A stretch of DNA of 64,000 nt from Anaerolineae bacterium (lineage in GTDB: Bacteria > Chloroflexota > Anaerolineae > 4572-78 > J111): the NCBI GenBank assembly GCA_023151115.1, contig JAKLJP010000014.1, forward strand, positions 62,001 through 126,000, given 5' to 3'. Below, in pieces: positions 31,047-41,401 of the stretch. Numbering within the stretch: the first letter of the stretch is position 1; every line of letters starts with the position of its first letter. Below the pieces are notes generated by a model. The model saw only the letters and a list, made by a program, of their open reading frames with translations. It made no database searches and was not told where the DNA came from. Both the position numbers and the translations under genes were made by a program.

Positions 31047-33147
31047 AAATCAGGTTGCCTAGAGCAATTACCAGCGTCGTCCCACTCAAAGCATCGCCTA
31101 GCCATTCCGGCCAGCCCGGTTCATAGCGAAGCTGAACAGTGTAACTTCCCGGCGGCAAAAACAAATGCATCAGTCCATAGGCATCGGTTTGGATCGGTAG
31201 CGTCTGGTCGTTGATTTCTGCCTGCCACAACTCATAATTAGCCACTTTAATAGACAGCGTTGCTTCCGGCCTGGCCTCGAGGATATCGATATCAATAGCT
31301 GTGCGCTCATATCGGCGCACAGTGGCGGTTGCCTGGCTGGCTTCAGCCCAGGTGGGGTGATAGCCAACAGGTTGGTAGAAAGTAAAAAGGCGATTAGACC
31401 AAACCTTGCTAAAGCGGGATGAGCTATCCAAAAAGGCGTGGGCGTGGGCGTCGGTGGCGGTGGTAACAATGAGGGTGGCGTTAAAACGACGCACCAGGTC
31501 AAAGAAAAAGTCATCCTGCATATTCTCCCAGGCTACTCCGGCCAGAGTTTTGTCGTCCTGCCGCTCTACTTTGCCGCGTAATACAGGGGGCCTGGCCTGG
31601 CCCAGCCATAAGTAGCTGCCTACGGGGGTGCGATGGGTAAAGGTGCCGCCCAAAATCTCCCGTTGAATGAAATAGGGGGTGAGCCCTTTAAGGCTGGTGG
31701 GAACATCAAACAACAAACTGTAATGAGAAGTAAAGAGAATTCGGCCCGGTGTAGCCGCCATCATCTTTAAAGCGGTTGGAAAATCGTACCGGGCAGCAGC
31801 TTCGCGCCAAAAAATCGGTGTTTGTTGAGACGCCGGCTGCCATTTACTTATCCACTTTGCAAAGTCGTAATCAGCCGTAATGTCGGCATAAATCAGTCCC
31901 GGAATAAACAAGACAAGAGGCAGTCCCGCAATTCCCCAGTTTGCCTGTTGTAGCAGCCGTGTTCCCATCCATGCCAAATTTGAGAGGCCGACCGCCAGAG
32001 CAATAAAAAGGGTAAAAGTGACGCCGGCAATCAATCGTACCGGATCGAGGGCATAAAAATTGAGCTGTTCAACCAGGACATGATAATCAAAAAAGATAAA
32101 ACCCAGCAGGCTCAGGCCCCCCAAAAAGATAGCCGCAGTTAGCCAGCGGTACACTGCGGGCCGTAAAAATAGACCCACAACAGCCATAAGCAGCAGCCAG
32201 CCCATCCCCTCAAACCAAAGCAGGGCTTCCAGATTGGTCTGAATTTCCTGAAGAGGAGCCTCGATCAGGGGGATAAAAAATCGTCGCCGCCAGCCCAGGG
32301 GAAACCACCAAAAGACAGTCAACCCAAAGCCTAACAAAACCGTCACCGCAAGCCACTGTAAGCGTCTGAACCGGCCTGCTCCCAGAAAAAGGGTATACAA
32401 GCCGAGGATGCCCACCGGCAAAATAGCCTGGTAAGGATGCAAAAGGAGGATGGCCGCCAGGATCAGGCCGGTAAGGAGAACGGGCCAGAGTTTACGTTCC
32501 GTACGTATCAACCACAAGCCCGTCAAAACCAACAACGGCATGAAGCCAAAAGCCAGCCGTTCCCCCACCATACCGATCATTGTCCCCTGGACGCCGCCCA
32601 ACGGCAGCGGAGCGGTTAGGGCCAACCAGGCTGCGGCTAATCCGGCCAAACGATCGCCCAACCCCCAGGCCAGCAGCAAATAAAACCCAATGGCCGGCAG
32701 CACAAAACTGGCAAAAACTAAAATTTGATAGACAACAAAGAGGGGGAGTTGTTGAAAGCTGGCCATCCAAATAAGCCAACCAGCCAAGGCAAAACCAGGC
32801 GGATAAAATTGTAGCTCAGGATAACCGGCATACCAATAGGGACTCCAGCCGATGAGGCGGCCTTCTTCCGGCCAAATAACCCCCAGCAACTGCCACAACC
32901 GATAGAACTGGCCCGGATGATCGCCATAGAGAAACAGATCATTGCGCAATAAAAAGCCGGCATAGCTTAGGGCAAACCCGGCGATGCCCATGAGCGCCAC
33001 TGTATCCCAGCTCAGCCGCAGCCACAGTGGCACAGACTCAGGCTCGGTGAAACGGCCTAAATTTTGTAGACGCACGAACCATGGGTTTTTCGCCGGAGGT
33101 GTAGTTGGGCTATAAGTTGGGCTTGCTGAAAATAACCGGTTTTTCAT
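31015..33147 (-). CDS. Large multi-pass membrane protein, PTPS-related family, paralogue 4
   Basis: 710 residues with about 13 hydrophobic segments. It keeps the family pattern in diverged form: YGDHPGQFYRLWQLLG, then WSPYWYAGYPELQFYPPGFA, and a C-terminal extracytoplasmic domain ending VQLRYEPGWPEWLGDALSGT and a last helix, like the VQLRMGSTPPRTIGTIISG end of paralogue 1. These features suggest a GT-C-like membrane glycosyltransferase, but no member of this exact group is known to me with proven activity. It converges with a secreted glycoside hydrolase, consistent with an envelope or polysaccharide role. Confidence 0.75.
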   Translation of the reverse strand: MKNRLFSASPTYSPTTPPAKNPWFVRLQNLGRFTEPESVPLWLRLSWDTVALMGIAGFALSYAGFLLRNDLFLYGDHPGQFYRLWQLLGVIWPEEGRLIGWSPYWYAGYPELQFYPPGFALAGWLIWMASFQQLPLFVVYQILVFASFVLPAIGFYLLLAWGLGDRLAGLAAAWLALTAPLPLGGVQGTMIGMVGERLAFGFMPLLVLTGLWLIRTERKLWPVLLTGLILAAILLLHPYQAILPVGILGLYTLFLGAGRFRRLQWLAVTVLLGFGLTVFWWFPLGWRRRFFIPLIEAPLQEIQTNLEALLWFEGMGWLLLMAVVGLFLRPAVYRWLTAAIFLGGLSLLGFIFFDYHVLVEQLNFYALDPVRLIAGVTFTLFIALAVGLSNLAWMGTRLLQQANWGIAGLPLVLFIPGLIYADITADYDFAKWISKWQPASQQTPIFWREAAARYDFPTALKMMAATPGRILFTSHYSLLFDVPTSLKGLTPYFIQREILGGTFTHRTPVGSYLWLGQARPPVLRGKVERQDDKTLAGVAWENMQDDFFFDLVRRFNATLIVTTATDAHAHAFLDSSSRFSKVWSNRLFTFYQPVGYHPTWAEASQATATVRRYERTAIDIDILEARPEATLSIKVANYELWQAEINDQTLPIQTDAYGLMHLFLPPGSYTVQLRYEPGWPEWLGDALSGTTLVIALGNLIWGLLRPPASQ

Positions 33148-33343
33148 GGGTTAGCCAACTCAAAAGTCTTCTACAGGTTTGACAGCCGCCTTGACTGTAT
33201 TATCAGCTAGGCTCAGTATTCTCTTTACAAAGGAAATAATTCAGTTTAATGGAAGATGGGGGATTTGTCTATAAAGAAACCTTGACAATTAAAATCGAGA
33301 TTCCTTGACGGGAGAGAAATTTACTATTTGAGGGCAGATTGGA

Positions 33344-33383
33344 GATTAAAGATTGGAGATTGTTTAATCTCCAATCTTTAATC
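33344..33383. repeat. Perfect 18-base inverted repeat downstream of rocD
   Basis: GATTAAAGATTGGAGATT, loop GTTT, then its exact complement. It is the only clear structure in the 308-base gap between the membrane gene (ends at 33147 side) and rocD (33456); the rest of that gap shows no gene. It may terminate rocD transcripts, although no T run follows on the minus strand. Confidence 0.8.
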
Positions 33384-33455
33384 TTCTTTAGGTCCAGACC
33401 TTACATGTTTTCGGGGAACGTACCTGTGAGATCTTCATACTTCAAGAAGAGGGAT

Positions 33456-34658
33456 TCACACGATGTTTAAAACATCTGTGATTTTTTCTATGGCCCAATC
33501 AATTTCTTCACGTTTGATGACCAGGGGAGGGGCAAAACGGATCACATGTTGGTGTGTTTCTTTGCACAGGATGCCCCGCTCTTGCAGCGCCTCGCAGAAG
33601 CGCCGCGCCCCGCCGGCCTCCGGTTTTAGCTCCATCCCAATCAGTAACCCTTTGCCGCGAACCTCTTTCACGTGGGGGCTGGGGATTTCGGTCAGGCGTT
33701 CCTGGAAATATTCGCCCAGCTCGTGCGCATTCTCAATCAGCTTCTCCTCGGTCAGCACTGCCAGCGCCTCGATGGCCACGGCGGCCCCCAAGGGATTGCC
33801 GCCAAAGGTGCTGCCGTGATCGCCCGGTCGAAACAGGCCCAGTACCGCCTGAGAAGCCAGCACGGCTGAAACCGGGTAAAAACCGCCGGCCAACGCCTTG
33901 CCGATAATCATCACGTCGGGCCGGACTCCCTCGTGGTCACAGGCAAAAAGCTGGCCGGTTCGGCCCAGGCCAGTCTGGATTTCGTCGGCCATGAACAGGA
34001 TATTGTGCCGGTCACAAATCTGCCTGACCTCCCGTAGATAGCCCGGCGGGGGCATAACTACCCCAGCTTCACCCTGGATCGGTTCAACCAGAAAGGCAAC
34101 GGTGTTGGGGCTGATGGCTGCTTCCAGTGCTCTGGCATTGCCATAGGGGATGAGCTTGAAGCCGGGCGCGAAAGGTCCAAAATCCTCTTTGTACTGCGCC
34201 TCGGATGAAAAACCAACAATGGCAATAGTCCGTCCGTGAAAGTTACCCTCACAGACGATAATCTCCGCCTGATCCGGCGCGACTTTTTTAACCTGATAAC
34301 CCCACTTGCGAGCAGCTTTCAGGGCCGTTTCGACCGCCTCAGCGCCGCTGTTCATGGGCAGGGTCAGGTCATAACCTGTCAGGTCGTGCAAACTTTTATA
34401 AAGCTGGCCTAACTTATTGTTACGGAAAGCACGTGAGGTCAGCGTGAGGCGTTGGGCTTGTTCAATCATCGTTTGAACCAGGCGGGGGTGACAGTGACCC
34501 TGGTTCACCGCCGAGTAGGCGCTAAGGCAGTCCATATATTGCTTACCGGTCACATCGTATAGCCATACCCCCTGACCTCGTTCCAAAACCACATCAAGGG
34601 GATGATAGTTGTGCGCGCCGTATTGTTCTTCCAGAGTAATGTAATTGGATGGTGGCAT
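33456..34658 (-). CDS. rocD: Ornithine aminotransferase
   Basis: 400 residues from the ATG at 34658 ([18 protein letters not shown]), with AGAGGAG upstream; a longer frame back to 34745 lacks family similarity. It shows ornithine-oxo-acid transaminase features: [71 protein letters not shown] and the PLP Lys in [19 protein letters not shown]. It converts ornithine and 2-oxoglutarate to glutamate semialdehyde and glutamate. No arginine-catabolism partner (argI, proC) is next to it; it stands alone, divergent from uvrA. Confidence 0.92.
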   Translation of the reverse strand: MPPSNYITLEEQYGAHNYHPLDVVLERGQGVWLYDVTGKQYMDCLSAYSAVNQGHCHPRLVQTMIEQAQRLTLTSRAFRNNKLGQLYKSLHDLTGYDLTLPMNSGAEAVETALKAARKWGYQVKKVAPDQAEIIVCEGNFHGRTIAIVGFSSEAQYKEDFGPFAPGFKLIPYGNARALEAAISPNTVAFLVEPIQGEAGVVMPPPGYLREVRQICDRHNILFMADEIQTGLGRTGQLFACDHEGVRPDVMIIGKALAGGFYPVSAVLASQAVLGLFRPGDHGSTFGGNPLGAAVAIEALAVLTEEKLIENAHELGEYFQERLTEIPSPHVKEVRGKGLLIGMELKPEAGGARRFCEALQERGILCKETHQHVIRFAPPLVIKREEIDWAIEKITDVLNIV

Positions 34659-34851
34659 TATTTTAATGTGCTCCTCTTGGAGATAAGCTAAACGTCTTTG
34701 TTTGCCGGGGTATTGTACCATGCTGCCAGCCGTCGGTCTATTCAATTGCCGCCGGTTTCATTGCAAAAACTCCAGGTTGATGGTACAGTTATAAATTGGT
34801 TTTTTGATGACCGCCGACGACCCTGATGTGGTCAGCGGTCAGGAGTGAGAG

Positions 34852-37830
34852 ATGACTCAAAAGAAACTTGTCATTCGCGGCGCGCGCGAGCACAACTTAA
34901 AAAATGTCAACCTGGAACTGCCCCGCGACCAGTTGATTGTGATTACCGGCCTGTCGGGCAGCGGCAAAAGCAGTCTGGCCTTTGATACCATCTACGCCGA
35001 GGGCCAGCGCCGCTACGTCGAGAGCCTTTCGGCTTACGCTCGCCAATTCCTGGGGCAGATGAACAAGCCCGACGTGGATCAGATCGAGGGTCTCAGCCCG
35101 GCCATCTCGATTGACCAGAAAGGGGCCAGCCACAACCCGCGCTCTACCGTCGGCACTGTGACCGAAATCCACGATTACCTGCGCCTGCTGTATGCCCGCA
35201 TTGGCACGCCGCACTGCCCTACTTGTGGGCGCGAGGTCAACATCCAAACCACCCAACAGATCGTGGATGCTATTCTGGATAAACCCGACGGCAGCCGGGT
35301 GATGATCCTGGCTCCGCTGGTTCGCGAGCGCAAAGGGGAACACAAGGCGGTATTCGAGGATATTCGCAAAGCCGGCTTTGTGCGGGCGCGGGTAGATGGC
35401 CTGGTTCGTGACCTGGACGAAGATTTTGAGCTGGAGCCGCACAAGCTCCACACCATCGAAGCGGTGGTGGACCGGTTGGTTATCCGGCGCAACTCGCCTG
35501 ACGACGATGCCACCCGCCTGGCCGACTCGGTTGAGACGGCCCTGAAATTGGGCGATGGGGCGTTAATTGTCCAGGATGTGACTAACCCGGACAAGCCCTG
35601 GGATCGGCTGTTCAGTGAACATTTTGCCTGCGTTTACTGCGGCGTCAGCCTGCCAGAAATCGAGCCGCGCCTGTTTAGTTTTAACAGCCCACACGGAGCC
35701 TGCCCGGTCTGTGGCGGTCTGGGAGTCAAGCTGGAAGTTGACCCCGAACTGGTCCTGAACCCCGACAAAACTCTGGCCGGGGGTGCCATTCGGCCCTGGA
35801 CCAAACTCAGCCAAGGGAACAAAGAGGGCTATTACGCCCAGCTTATTGCTGCCGTTGCCAACCACTACAACCTGCCCCTCCAGACCCCCATCTCCGAATT
35901 TGGGCCGAAGCAGCGTGATATTATTCTCTACGGCGGCAAGGCCGGCGACCAGATGACCCTGCGCTACCACAATGCCGAAGGCGAACTACGCAGTTACACC
36001 ACCGCCTTTGAAGGGGTGGTGCCGCATTTGCAGCGTCGTTATAAAGAGGCAGCCAACGCCAACAACACCTATGCTGTTAGCGAAATCGAGCAGTATATGT
36101 CCACCCGCACCTGCCCGGCCTGCGGCGGCCACCGGTTGCGTCCGGAGGCCCTGGCTGTAACCATTGCCAACCTGGGGATTCATCAGGTGAGCGACTTGGC
36201 CGTAACCGAGGCTCTGAACTGGTTCAGAATGCTGCGGGGAGATGAGCAGAGGGGCAGGGGAGCAGGGGAGCAAGGGGGAACGAGGGGCGGTAACGGGACG
36301 GCGGTCGGCGGTCAGCCGGCGGCGGTCGTTTTGACCGAGCGCCAACTGCTCATTGCCGGCCAGATTTTTAAAGAAATCATCGCCCGATTGCAATTTATGC
36401 GCGATGTCGGCCTGGATTATCTCACCCTCAGCCGGGCCGCGGCTACCCTGTCCGGGGGTGAGTCGCAGCGCATCCGCCTGGCCACTCAGATTGGGTCGCA
36501 GTTGATGGGCTGTCTTTACATTTTGGACGAACCGAGCATCGGGCTGCACCAGCGGGACAACGAGCGTTTGATTGAAACCTTAAAGGGGATGCGCGACCTG
36601 GGCAACACCGTCCTAGTGGTCGAACACGACGAGGATACCATCCGCAGCGCCGACTGGATTGTGGACATGGGGCCGGGTGCGGGCAAATACGGCGGCGAGG
36701 TCGTCTGGTCGGCTGACCGCGACTCGTTTCTGGCCGAAAGTACTTCGCTGACGGCGCAGTATTTGCGTGGGGACAGGGGTATCCCCATTCCGGCGGTGCG
36801 CCGGCCCGGCAATGGCAAAGAGATTGTGGTGCGGGGGGCCAAAGAGAACAATCTCAAAAACATTGATGTCAAATTCCCGTTGGGTAAATTTGTCTGCGTC
36901 ACCGGTGTCAGCGGCAGCGGCAAGAGCAGCTTGGTGGTAGACATCCTCTACAACAAACTGGCCCAGGTGATGTATCGGGCCATCACCAAGCCGGGCCGTC
37001 ACGATAGTATCAGCGGCATCGAGCATATTGACAAAGTGATTGATATTGACCAAAGCCCCATCGGACGGACGCCGCGTAGTAATCCCGCGACCTACACAGG
37101 CCTGTTTGGGCCGCTGCGCGACCTGTACGCCAGCCTCCCGGAGAGCAAACTGCGCGGTTACAAAGCGGGGCGGTTCAGCTTCAATGTCAAAGGGGGGCGC
37201 TGCGAAGCTTGCGAGGGCGACGGGATTATCAAAATCGAAATGCAGTTTCTACCTGATATTTATGTGCCTTGTGAGGTTTGCCAGGGCCAGCGTTACAACC
37301 GCGAGACGCTACAAATCAAGTACAAAGGCAAAAATATTACCGAAGCCCTCAATATGACCGTAGCCGAAGGCTTGGAATTTTTCTCCAACATCCCGGCTAT
37401 TCGCAACAAGCTGGAAACGCTACAAGCGGTCGGGTTGAGCTACGTCACTCTGGGCCAGCCGGCCACCACCTTATCCGGCGGCGAGGCCCAGCGGGTCAAA
37501 CTGTCTAAAGAGCTGAGCCGTCGTTCTACGGGCAAAACACTGTATATTTTGGACGAACCAACTACCGGCCTTCACTTTGCCGACATCGAGCGGTTATTAG
37601 CCGTGCTGGGTCGGCTGGTGGATGCGGGCAACACCGTAATTGTTATTGAACACAACCTGGACGTGATCAAGTCTGCCGATTGGATTATTGATATTGGCCC
37701 CGAAGGCGGGCAGGGCGGGGGGCGGGTTGTATCTGCCGGTACCCCGGAACTGGTCGCCGCCGCTCCAGCCAGCTATACAGGTCAGTGGCTCAAACGGGTG
37801 CTGGCAGCGCCCGCCAATGCTGACTCCTAA
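34852..37830 (+). CDS. uvrA: Excinuclease ABC subunit A
   Basis: 992 residues; AGGAG at 34841-34845. Both ABC ATPase modules are complete: Walker [13 protein letters not shown] and [13 protein letters not shown], signatures [13 protein letters not shown] and [13 protein letters not shown], Walker [13 protein letters not shown] and [12 protein letters not shown]. Zinc modules CVYCGVSL...CPVCGG and CEACEGDG...CEVCQG are present. It recognises DNA damage with UvrB in nucleotide excision repair. Residues about 464-495 ([13 protein letters not shown] then [10 protein letters not shown]) form a low-complexity insert encoded by repeats, between the first module's lobes. The stop overlaps the stop region of the convergent recombinase gene by four bases. 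Confidence 0.96.
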   Translation: MTQKKLVIRGAREHNLKNVNLELPRDQLIVITGLSGSGKSSLAFDTIYAEGQRRYVESLSAYARQFLGQMNKPDVDQIEGLSPAISIDQKGASHNPRSTVGTVTEIHDYLRLLYARIGTPHCPTCGREVNIQTTQQIVDAILDKPDGSRVMILAPLVRERKGEHKAVFEDIRKAGFVRARVDGLVRDLDEDFELEPHKLHTIEAVVDRLVIRRNSPDDDATRLADSVETALKLGDGALIVQDVTNPDKPWDRLFSEHFACVYCGVSLPEIEPRLFSFNSPHGACPVCGGLGVKLEVDPELVLNPDKTLAGGAIRPWTKLSQGNKEGYYAQLIAAVANHYNLPLQTPISEFGPKQRDIILYGGKAGDQMTLRYHNAEGELRSYTTAFEGVVPHLQRRYKEAANANNTYAVSEIEQYMSTRTCPACGGHRLRPEALAVTIANLGIHQVSDLAVTEALNWFRMLRGDEQRGRGAGEQGGTRGGNGTAVGGQPAAVVLTERQLLIAGQIFKEIIARLQFMRDVGLDYLTLSRAAATLSGGESQRIRLATQIGSQLMGCLYILDEPSIGLHQRDNERLIETLKGMRDLGNTVLVVEHDEDTIRSADWIVDMGPGAGKYGGEVVWSADRDSFLAESTSLTAQYLRGDRGIPIPAVRRPGNGKEIVVRGAKENNLKNIDVKFPLGKFVCVTGVSGSGKSSLVVDILYNKLAQVMYRAITKPGRHDSISGIEHIDKVIDIDQSPIGRTPRSNPATYTGLFGPLRDLYASLPESKLRGYKAGRFSFNVKGGRCEACEGDGIIKIEMQFLPDIYVPCEVCQGQRYNRETLQIKYKGKNITEALNMTVAEGLEFFSNIPAIRNKLETLQAVGLSYVTLGQPATTLSGGEAQRVKLSKELSRRSTGKTLYILDEPTTGLHFADIERLLAVLGRLVDAGNTVIVIEHNLDVIKSADWIIDIGPEGGQGGGRVVSAGTPELVAAAPASYTGQWLKRVLAAPANADS
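36240..36335. repeat. In-frame G-rich repeat block in uvrA
   Basis: GAGGGGCAGGGGAGCAGGGG units are followed by GGCGGTCGGCGGTCAGCCGG units. Both unit types recur elsewhere (61753-61829; 17944-18012). It encodes residues about 464-495 without breaking the frame. Confidence 0.75.
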
Positions 37831-38897
37831 TCCCCTCGCTCCTGTTTCTCCTGTTTACCCAGGTTCCGCACTCCGTCTATAATTTGCTCTACTTTGACCC
37901 GAGTATAACCGCGGGTTGTTTTGGGGTCCTGGTGGCCCAACGCTTCCTGCACCAGAGCGATATTGCCGGTCAATTCTAACAAACCGTTGGCAAAGTAGTG
38001 GCGCAGGGAATGGGGGGACAGGTTGAACCGGCTGGACAGGTTAGCCCGCTCGGATAACTGCTCCATCAGCCGTTGGATCGCTCGAACCGACAAAGGAAGC
38101 CGCGTCTCGGCTTTGGCTTTGCGGTCGTGCCGGCAGAAGAGGGGATAACGTTCCACCTGCGTTGGTAAAGCTTCGTCGTTTCTTTCCTTTAAGTAGGTCT
38201 GGATTGCTTCCCAGGCTTCGTCGTCAAAGGCCACAAAGCGCGTTTTGCGGCCCTTGCCTTCCACCCAGGCCCCCTGGCGGCTATAGTCCAGATTGGCTCG
38301 CTTTAAACCGGTCAACTCACTGACCCGCATCCCTGATGATTTCAGGCTCAGAAGAATGGCCAAATCTCGCCGCCAGGCGAGATGCTGGCGCTGCCGGTCG
38401 GCTGGAGTGAGGTTATCTTTTAATTGGGGAGGCTGTTTGGCGGCATCAATGAGCGCAGCCACAACCTCAATAGGGGGGATTTTTTGATCCACTGGTTTAG
38501 ACTTGACATTGGTGGCCCGGTGCAGTTCTTCTTTGATCCGGGTATATTCGATAAAGTCAAAAGCGGGCAGACTCTTACGCAGGACCAGGAAGTGCAGGAA
38601 GCGGATGGTGGCGGTCAGATACAACGCCCGCGTACTTTCGGCCAGAGGAATAGGAGCGGTGTAGCTGTTGGGTTGGTAATACTGCCGAAGCAGCCAGGTG
38701 GGAAATTCTTGCAGCATCTTAGGCTCAAGATTGGCAATCGGGGTAGTCCCAGTCCACTGATAGGACTCTTCGAGATAACGGCGTAGATAAGCGAGGGCTT
38801 GGCCATAAGTCTGGGCAGTGTGGTTTGATTGTCCACCGGCGACAGTTTTCAAAAAAACGGCCTGTTCATTGTTGAAGCTCAGATTTTGTTCTTCCAT
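37827..38897 (-). CDS. Tyrosine recombinase (XerC/XerD-like integrase)
   Basis: 356 residues, GGAG nine bases before the ATG. It has an N-terminal SAM-like core-binding domain (to about residue 130) and a catalytic domain with the tyrosine-recombinase set: Arg in [12 protein letters not shown], Lys in [20 protein letters not shown] (H-x-x-R), the second His in [15 protein letters not shown], and the nucleophile Tyr of [10 protein letters not shown]. It could resolve chromosome dimers or serve a mobile element. The degraded island beyond it, with IS fragments and AT-rich repeats, favours an element origin. Confidence 0.92.
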   Translation of the reverse strand: MEEQNLSFNNEQAVFLKTVAGGQSNHTAQTYGQALAYLRRYLEESYQWTGTTPIANLEPKMLQEFPTWLLRQYYQPNSYTAPIPLAESTRALYLTATIRFLHFLVLRKSLPAFDFIEYTRIKEELHRATNVKSKPVDQKIPPIEVVAALIDAAKQPPQLKDNLTPADRQRQHLAWRRDLAILLSLKSSGMRVSELTGLKRANLDYSRQGAWVEGKGRKTRFVAFDDEAWEAIQTYLKERNDEALPTQVERYPLFCRHDRKAKAETRLPLSVRAIQRLMEQLSERANLSSRFNLSPHSLRHYFANGLLELTGNIALVQEALGHQDPKTTRGYTRVKVEQIIDGVRNLGKQEKQERGD

Positions 38898-39261
38898 TTT
38901 TTCTCCGGTCTCTGCAAAAATAAACCAGGGGGATGTGGAGCAATCTCGCTCTGCATCAATTATGTCGCATAACTTTTCTTATACGACGTATAATAACAGA
39001 AGAAGAAGGGGGTGTCAAGCAGCGCTTCAGAGCGGCCATTGAGGTTTGGCCTTGCCCCAACTCTTTTGACCTGCGACAACTTTCCCCACGCAGCCGGTCC
39101 CCTCTTGCCTGAGGAAAGAGGCGGCTTTCTCCTGCTTGACAGGAAAGCTGCTCTAAAAAAAGCCCTTTGTTTCTTCACCTCCCCCTTTTTTTATCTATAT
39201 AATACTATACGAAAAATATACTATACAAAAAAAGCAGGGGGAGGACACCTTCTACTAATCT
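38898..39261. other. AT-rich non-coding region with palindrome and direct repeats beside the recombinase
   Basis: No convincing gene. TTATACG-A-CGTATAA (38979-38993) is a perfect palindrome upstream of the recombinase start. ATACTATAC occurs at 39202-39210 and 39218-39226. Both could be recombinase or regulator sites, or promoter-region elements. Confidence 0.5.
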
Positions 39262-39679
39262 GCGTACTCTAACAAGAAGGACTGAACCTGTTGCCGGATG
39301 AAAGCCAATTGGTCAGCGAGTTGGTGATCGCCACCCACCTCAACCAAGTGAACCTGATCCGGGAAATGCGCCGTATATTCGCTGTGTCTCCCATGACTTC
39401 ACAAAGATAGCTCATCACCTTCATCACCGGCCCGGCGACCGAACCTCCGCATCCGGCTCCTGCCAGGCGACCACGACCAGCCAGATCATCCAGGCCAGGT
39501 TCTGCATAAATAGGCCAGATAGGCCGGTGGCCTGCCTGTAACCGGCTGCGGATTTCAGCGAGCGACAAACCGTTTAAGTGGGCCAGAGTTGGCTCGTCAG
39601 AAGTGGGGCCGGCGGAAAAACTGGCCAGGGATGAAAGTGAGGGCAGCGGATCCCTGCCCCACCAGGCGGCTAAAGCCAT
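39262..39679 (-). pseudogene. Degenerate acetyltransferase / hydrolase-like remnants
   Basis: From an ATG at 39679 the frame gives MALAAWWGRDPLPSL and LAHLNGLSLAEIRSRLQAGH, which look like the N-terminal part of a GNAT-type acetyltransferase. After about residue 65 similarity is lost unless the frame changes (RPYLAYLCRTWPG). Near the end a different frame reads EYTAHFPDQVHLVEVGGDHQ, like the C terminus of an alpha/beta hydrolase. Several frame changes make a functional product unlikely. The assignment is tentative. Confidence 0.35.
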
Positions 39680-39831
39680 AATAACGTCCTCCTTTTTTGA
39701 TCTCGTCAATCAAAAAGTATACCTCAAGAAGCCACCTCATCATCTTATTTGAAAAGTATTGGTGCTAGCTTGGGTTTTGGCCCATTTTCGTAAAATCGGG
39801 AATTGATCCATCACCTTTTCCATCCGCCGGC

Positions 39832-40038
39832 GTGTTTCCTTCGGATCTCGCAAACGATAGTCAGGTTCAGTGTAACATCCGCAAGTTTGGCCGGACCAAG
39901 CAGGGACGGCAGCGGTTCCAGTGCAAGAGGTGTGGTCGGACCTTTACCGAAACGAAAGGTACGATTTTCTATCGCAAGCGTACGCTCGAACACGAACTGC
40001 TGGAAACCCTGGCCTTGCTGGCAGAAGGCAAGAAGTAG
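39832..40038 (+). pseudogene. IS1-like transposase N-terminal fragment
   Basis: The frame encodes NIRKFGRTKQGRQRFQCKRC, then GRTFTETKGTIFYRKRTLEH and LLETLALLAEGKK, matching the zinc-ribbon/HTH head of IS1-related transposases. It stops where the catalytic domain should begin, and no DDE part was recognised after it. The N terminus before NIRKFG is also diverged. No gene is seen in the 240 bases that follow to 40280. Confidence 0.7.
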
Positions 40039-40280
40039 GGCAGGCATTTGTGACAGATGCCGTACCGGAATTAGCTATCCTGGCCACACTTCAAGAATTG
40101 TCTCACTGATTTGCAGCGTTATTCCCTAGCCGGGGACTACCCCTTCACTCCTTTCGTAAATCAGCCCCTTGAAACCCGACTTGAGCCTTCAAAAAAATCA
40201 GCGTAAATCGGTCGAATCTACATCATCTGCGTTCTATTGTGGGGTGGCTATAAAAAGGGCAAACATGGTGATTGAAAACT

Positions 40281-40961
40281 CTAAAGCTCACCCCCCTCAA
40301 AAATCAGGCGGGTACGGTCTACCTCCGCCCAGTTATCAGCCAAACCCAACGCCTTGAGCACCTCCTCCGGGCGCAGGTTGCCAAATTGGCCGGCTGACAG
40401 GCGCAGGCGCAAATAGACCTCCCCTGGCCCCACCGACTCTACGGCCAGTTCGTGCAGCCAGGGGCGCAGGTCAATTTCCTCAAGCTGTTTTTTGCGCTCA
40501 CGGTTTTGTATAACCTTCTCCGCAGCCATAAGCGCCTTGATACGGTGAGTCAGTTCCTCAAGCGGCAAGCCGGTTTCGATCATCACCCGGTAGTCGGCCT
40601 GACGCAGCAGATGCTGGAGGGTTGGCGCTTTGAGGGGGATAGCTTCAACCGAATGCAACTCGATGCCCATCGGCAGAGCCAGCCGGATGCGGGCCAGCGC
40701 CTCAGCCGGGTCCACCCATTGCGTGGTTATGATATCCATAATCTCGGCAGAGCCGGTCGTGCCCACCGGCAGACTGGAGGCTACCTGGATTTTGGGCCGG
40801 GGATTGAAGCCTTTGGAGTAGGCTAAAGGAATCTGCGCCCGGCGCAGGGCGCGCTCCCAAGCCAGCACCAAATCCAGATGACCGATATATTTGATTTGTT
40901 TTTTTTTGGCAAAAACCAAGCGCAGGCGATGGTTAGGCGGCGACTGGTTCGGATCGATCAT
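40281..40961 (-). CDS. TIGR03936-type radical SAM-linked protein (DUF2344)
   Basis: 226 residues. It matches the DUF2344 / radical-SAM-linked family: LRLVFAKKKQIKYIGHLDLV at the start, RRAQIPLAYSKGFNPRPKI, and VASSLPVGTTGSAEIMDI. In most bacteria the domain is fused to, or encoded beside, a B12-type radical SAM protein of the TIGR03960 group, upstream of ribonuclease G or L21. Here it is a stand-alone gene with a Nudix partner, and no TIGR03960 gene is visible. The function is unknown; tRNA or ribosome modification has been suggested for the family. It overlaps the Nudix gene by four bases. Confidence 0.85.
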   Translation of the reverse strand: MIDPNQSPPNHRLRLVFAKKKQIKYIGHLDLVLAWERALRRAQIPLAYSKGFNPRPKIQVASSLPVGTTGSAEIMDIITTQWVDPAEALARIRLALPMGIELHSVEAIPLKAPTLQHLLRQADYRVMIETGLPLEELTHRIKALMAAEKVIQNRERKKQLEEIDLRPWLHELAVESVGPGEVYLRLRLSAGQFGNLRPEEVLKALGLADNWAEVDRTRLIFEGGEL

Positions 40962-41398
40962 GAGCCGTTCAACAATTGGCGCAATAAGGCGCGAGTGGTA
41001 TCAGAAATAACCAGGTCGGGTCGGTCGAGATCGGCCAGGGAAAACCAACCCGCATCATAAACATCATCCCCCGGCTGTAACGGCTGAGCAGGCTCGAGGG
41101 CTTCGGCTTTCAAATCCAAAATCACATAATGAAATTGAACCCGGCCCGCCTCGTCGCGCAGAATCGCATCAAAGGTATAAATAACCTCTCCGGCTTTAAT
41201 TCTCAGGCCGGTTTCTTCCAGCACCTCCCGCTCAGCGGCAGCTTGCAGGGTTTCCCCCAAATCAACGCTGCCGCCGGGAATGGCCCACATATCTTTGGCC
41301 GGGGGTTGGCCACGTAAAACCAGCAGAACCTTGTTTTGATGAGTGACAACCGCCCCGACGGCAACCCGCGGGGCATCTGGATAGATTTTGCTGACCAT
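40958..41398 (-). CDS. Nudix hydrolase
   Basis: 146 residues. The Nudix box is GGSVDLGETLQAAAEREVLE-ETGL, with the expected G-x5-E-x7-REV-EE-x-G. The N-terminal strand pattern RVAVGAVVTHQNKVLLVLRG and the IPGG are typical of MutT/ADP-ribose pyrophosphatase-like members. The substrate is unknown. It is translated first in a pair with the DUF2344 protein (ATGA overlap) and follows the DUF5996 gene by three bases, so the three are probably one operon. Confidence 0.9.
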   Translation of the reverse strand: MVSKIYPDAPRVAVGAVVTHQNKVLLVLRGQPPAKDMWAIPGGSVDLGETLQAAAEREVLEETGLRIKAGEVIYTFDAILRDEAGRVQFHYVILDLKAEALEPAQPLQPGDDVYDAGWFSLADLDRPDLVISDTTRALLRQLLNGS

Positions 41399-41401
41399 AG
41401 A

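Noticed and set aside
39202..39226. Short direct repeats as a possible CRISPR or replication iteron array
   Set aside because: Only two copies of nine bases with no spacer pattern or associated genes.
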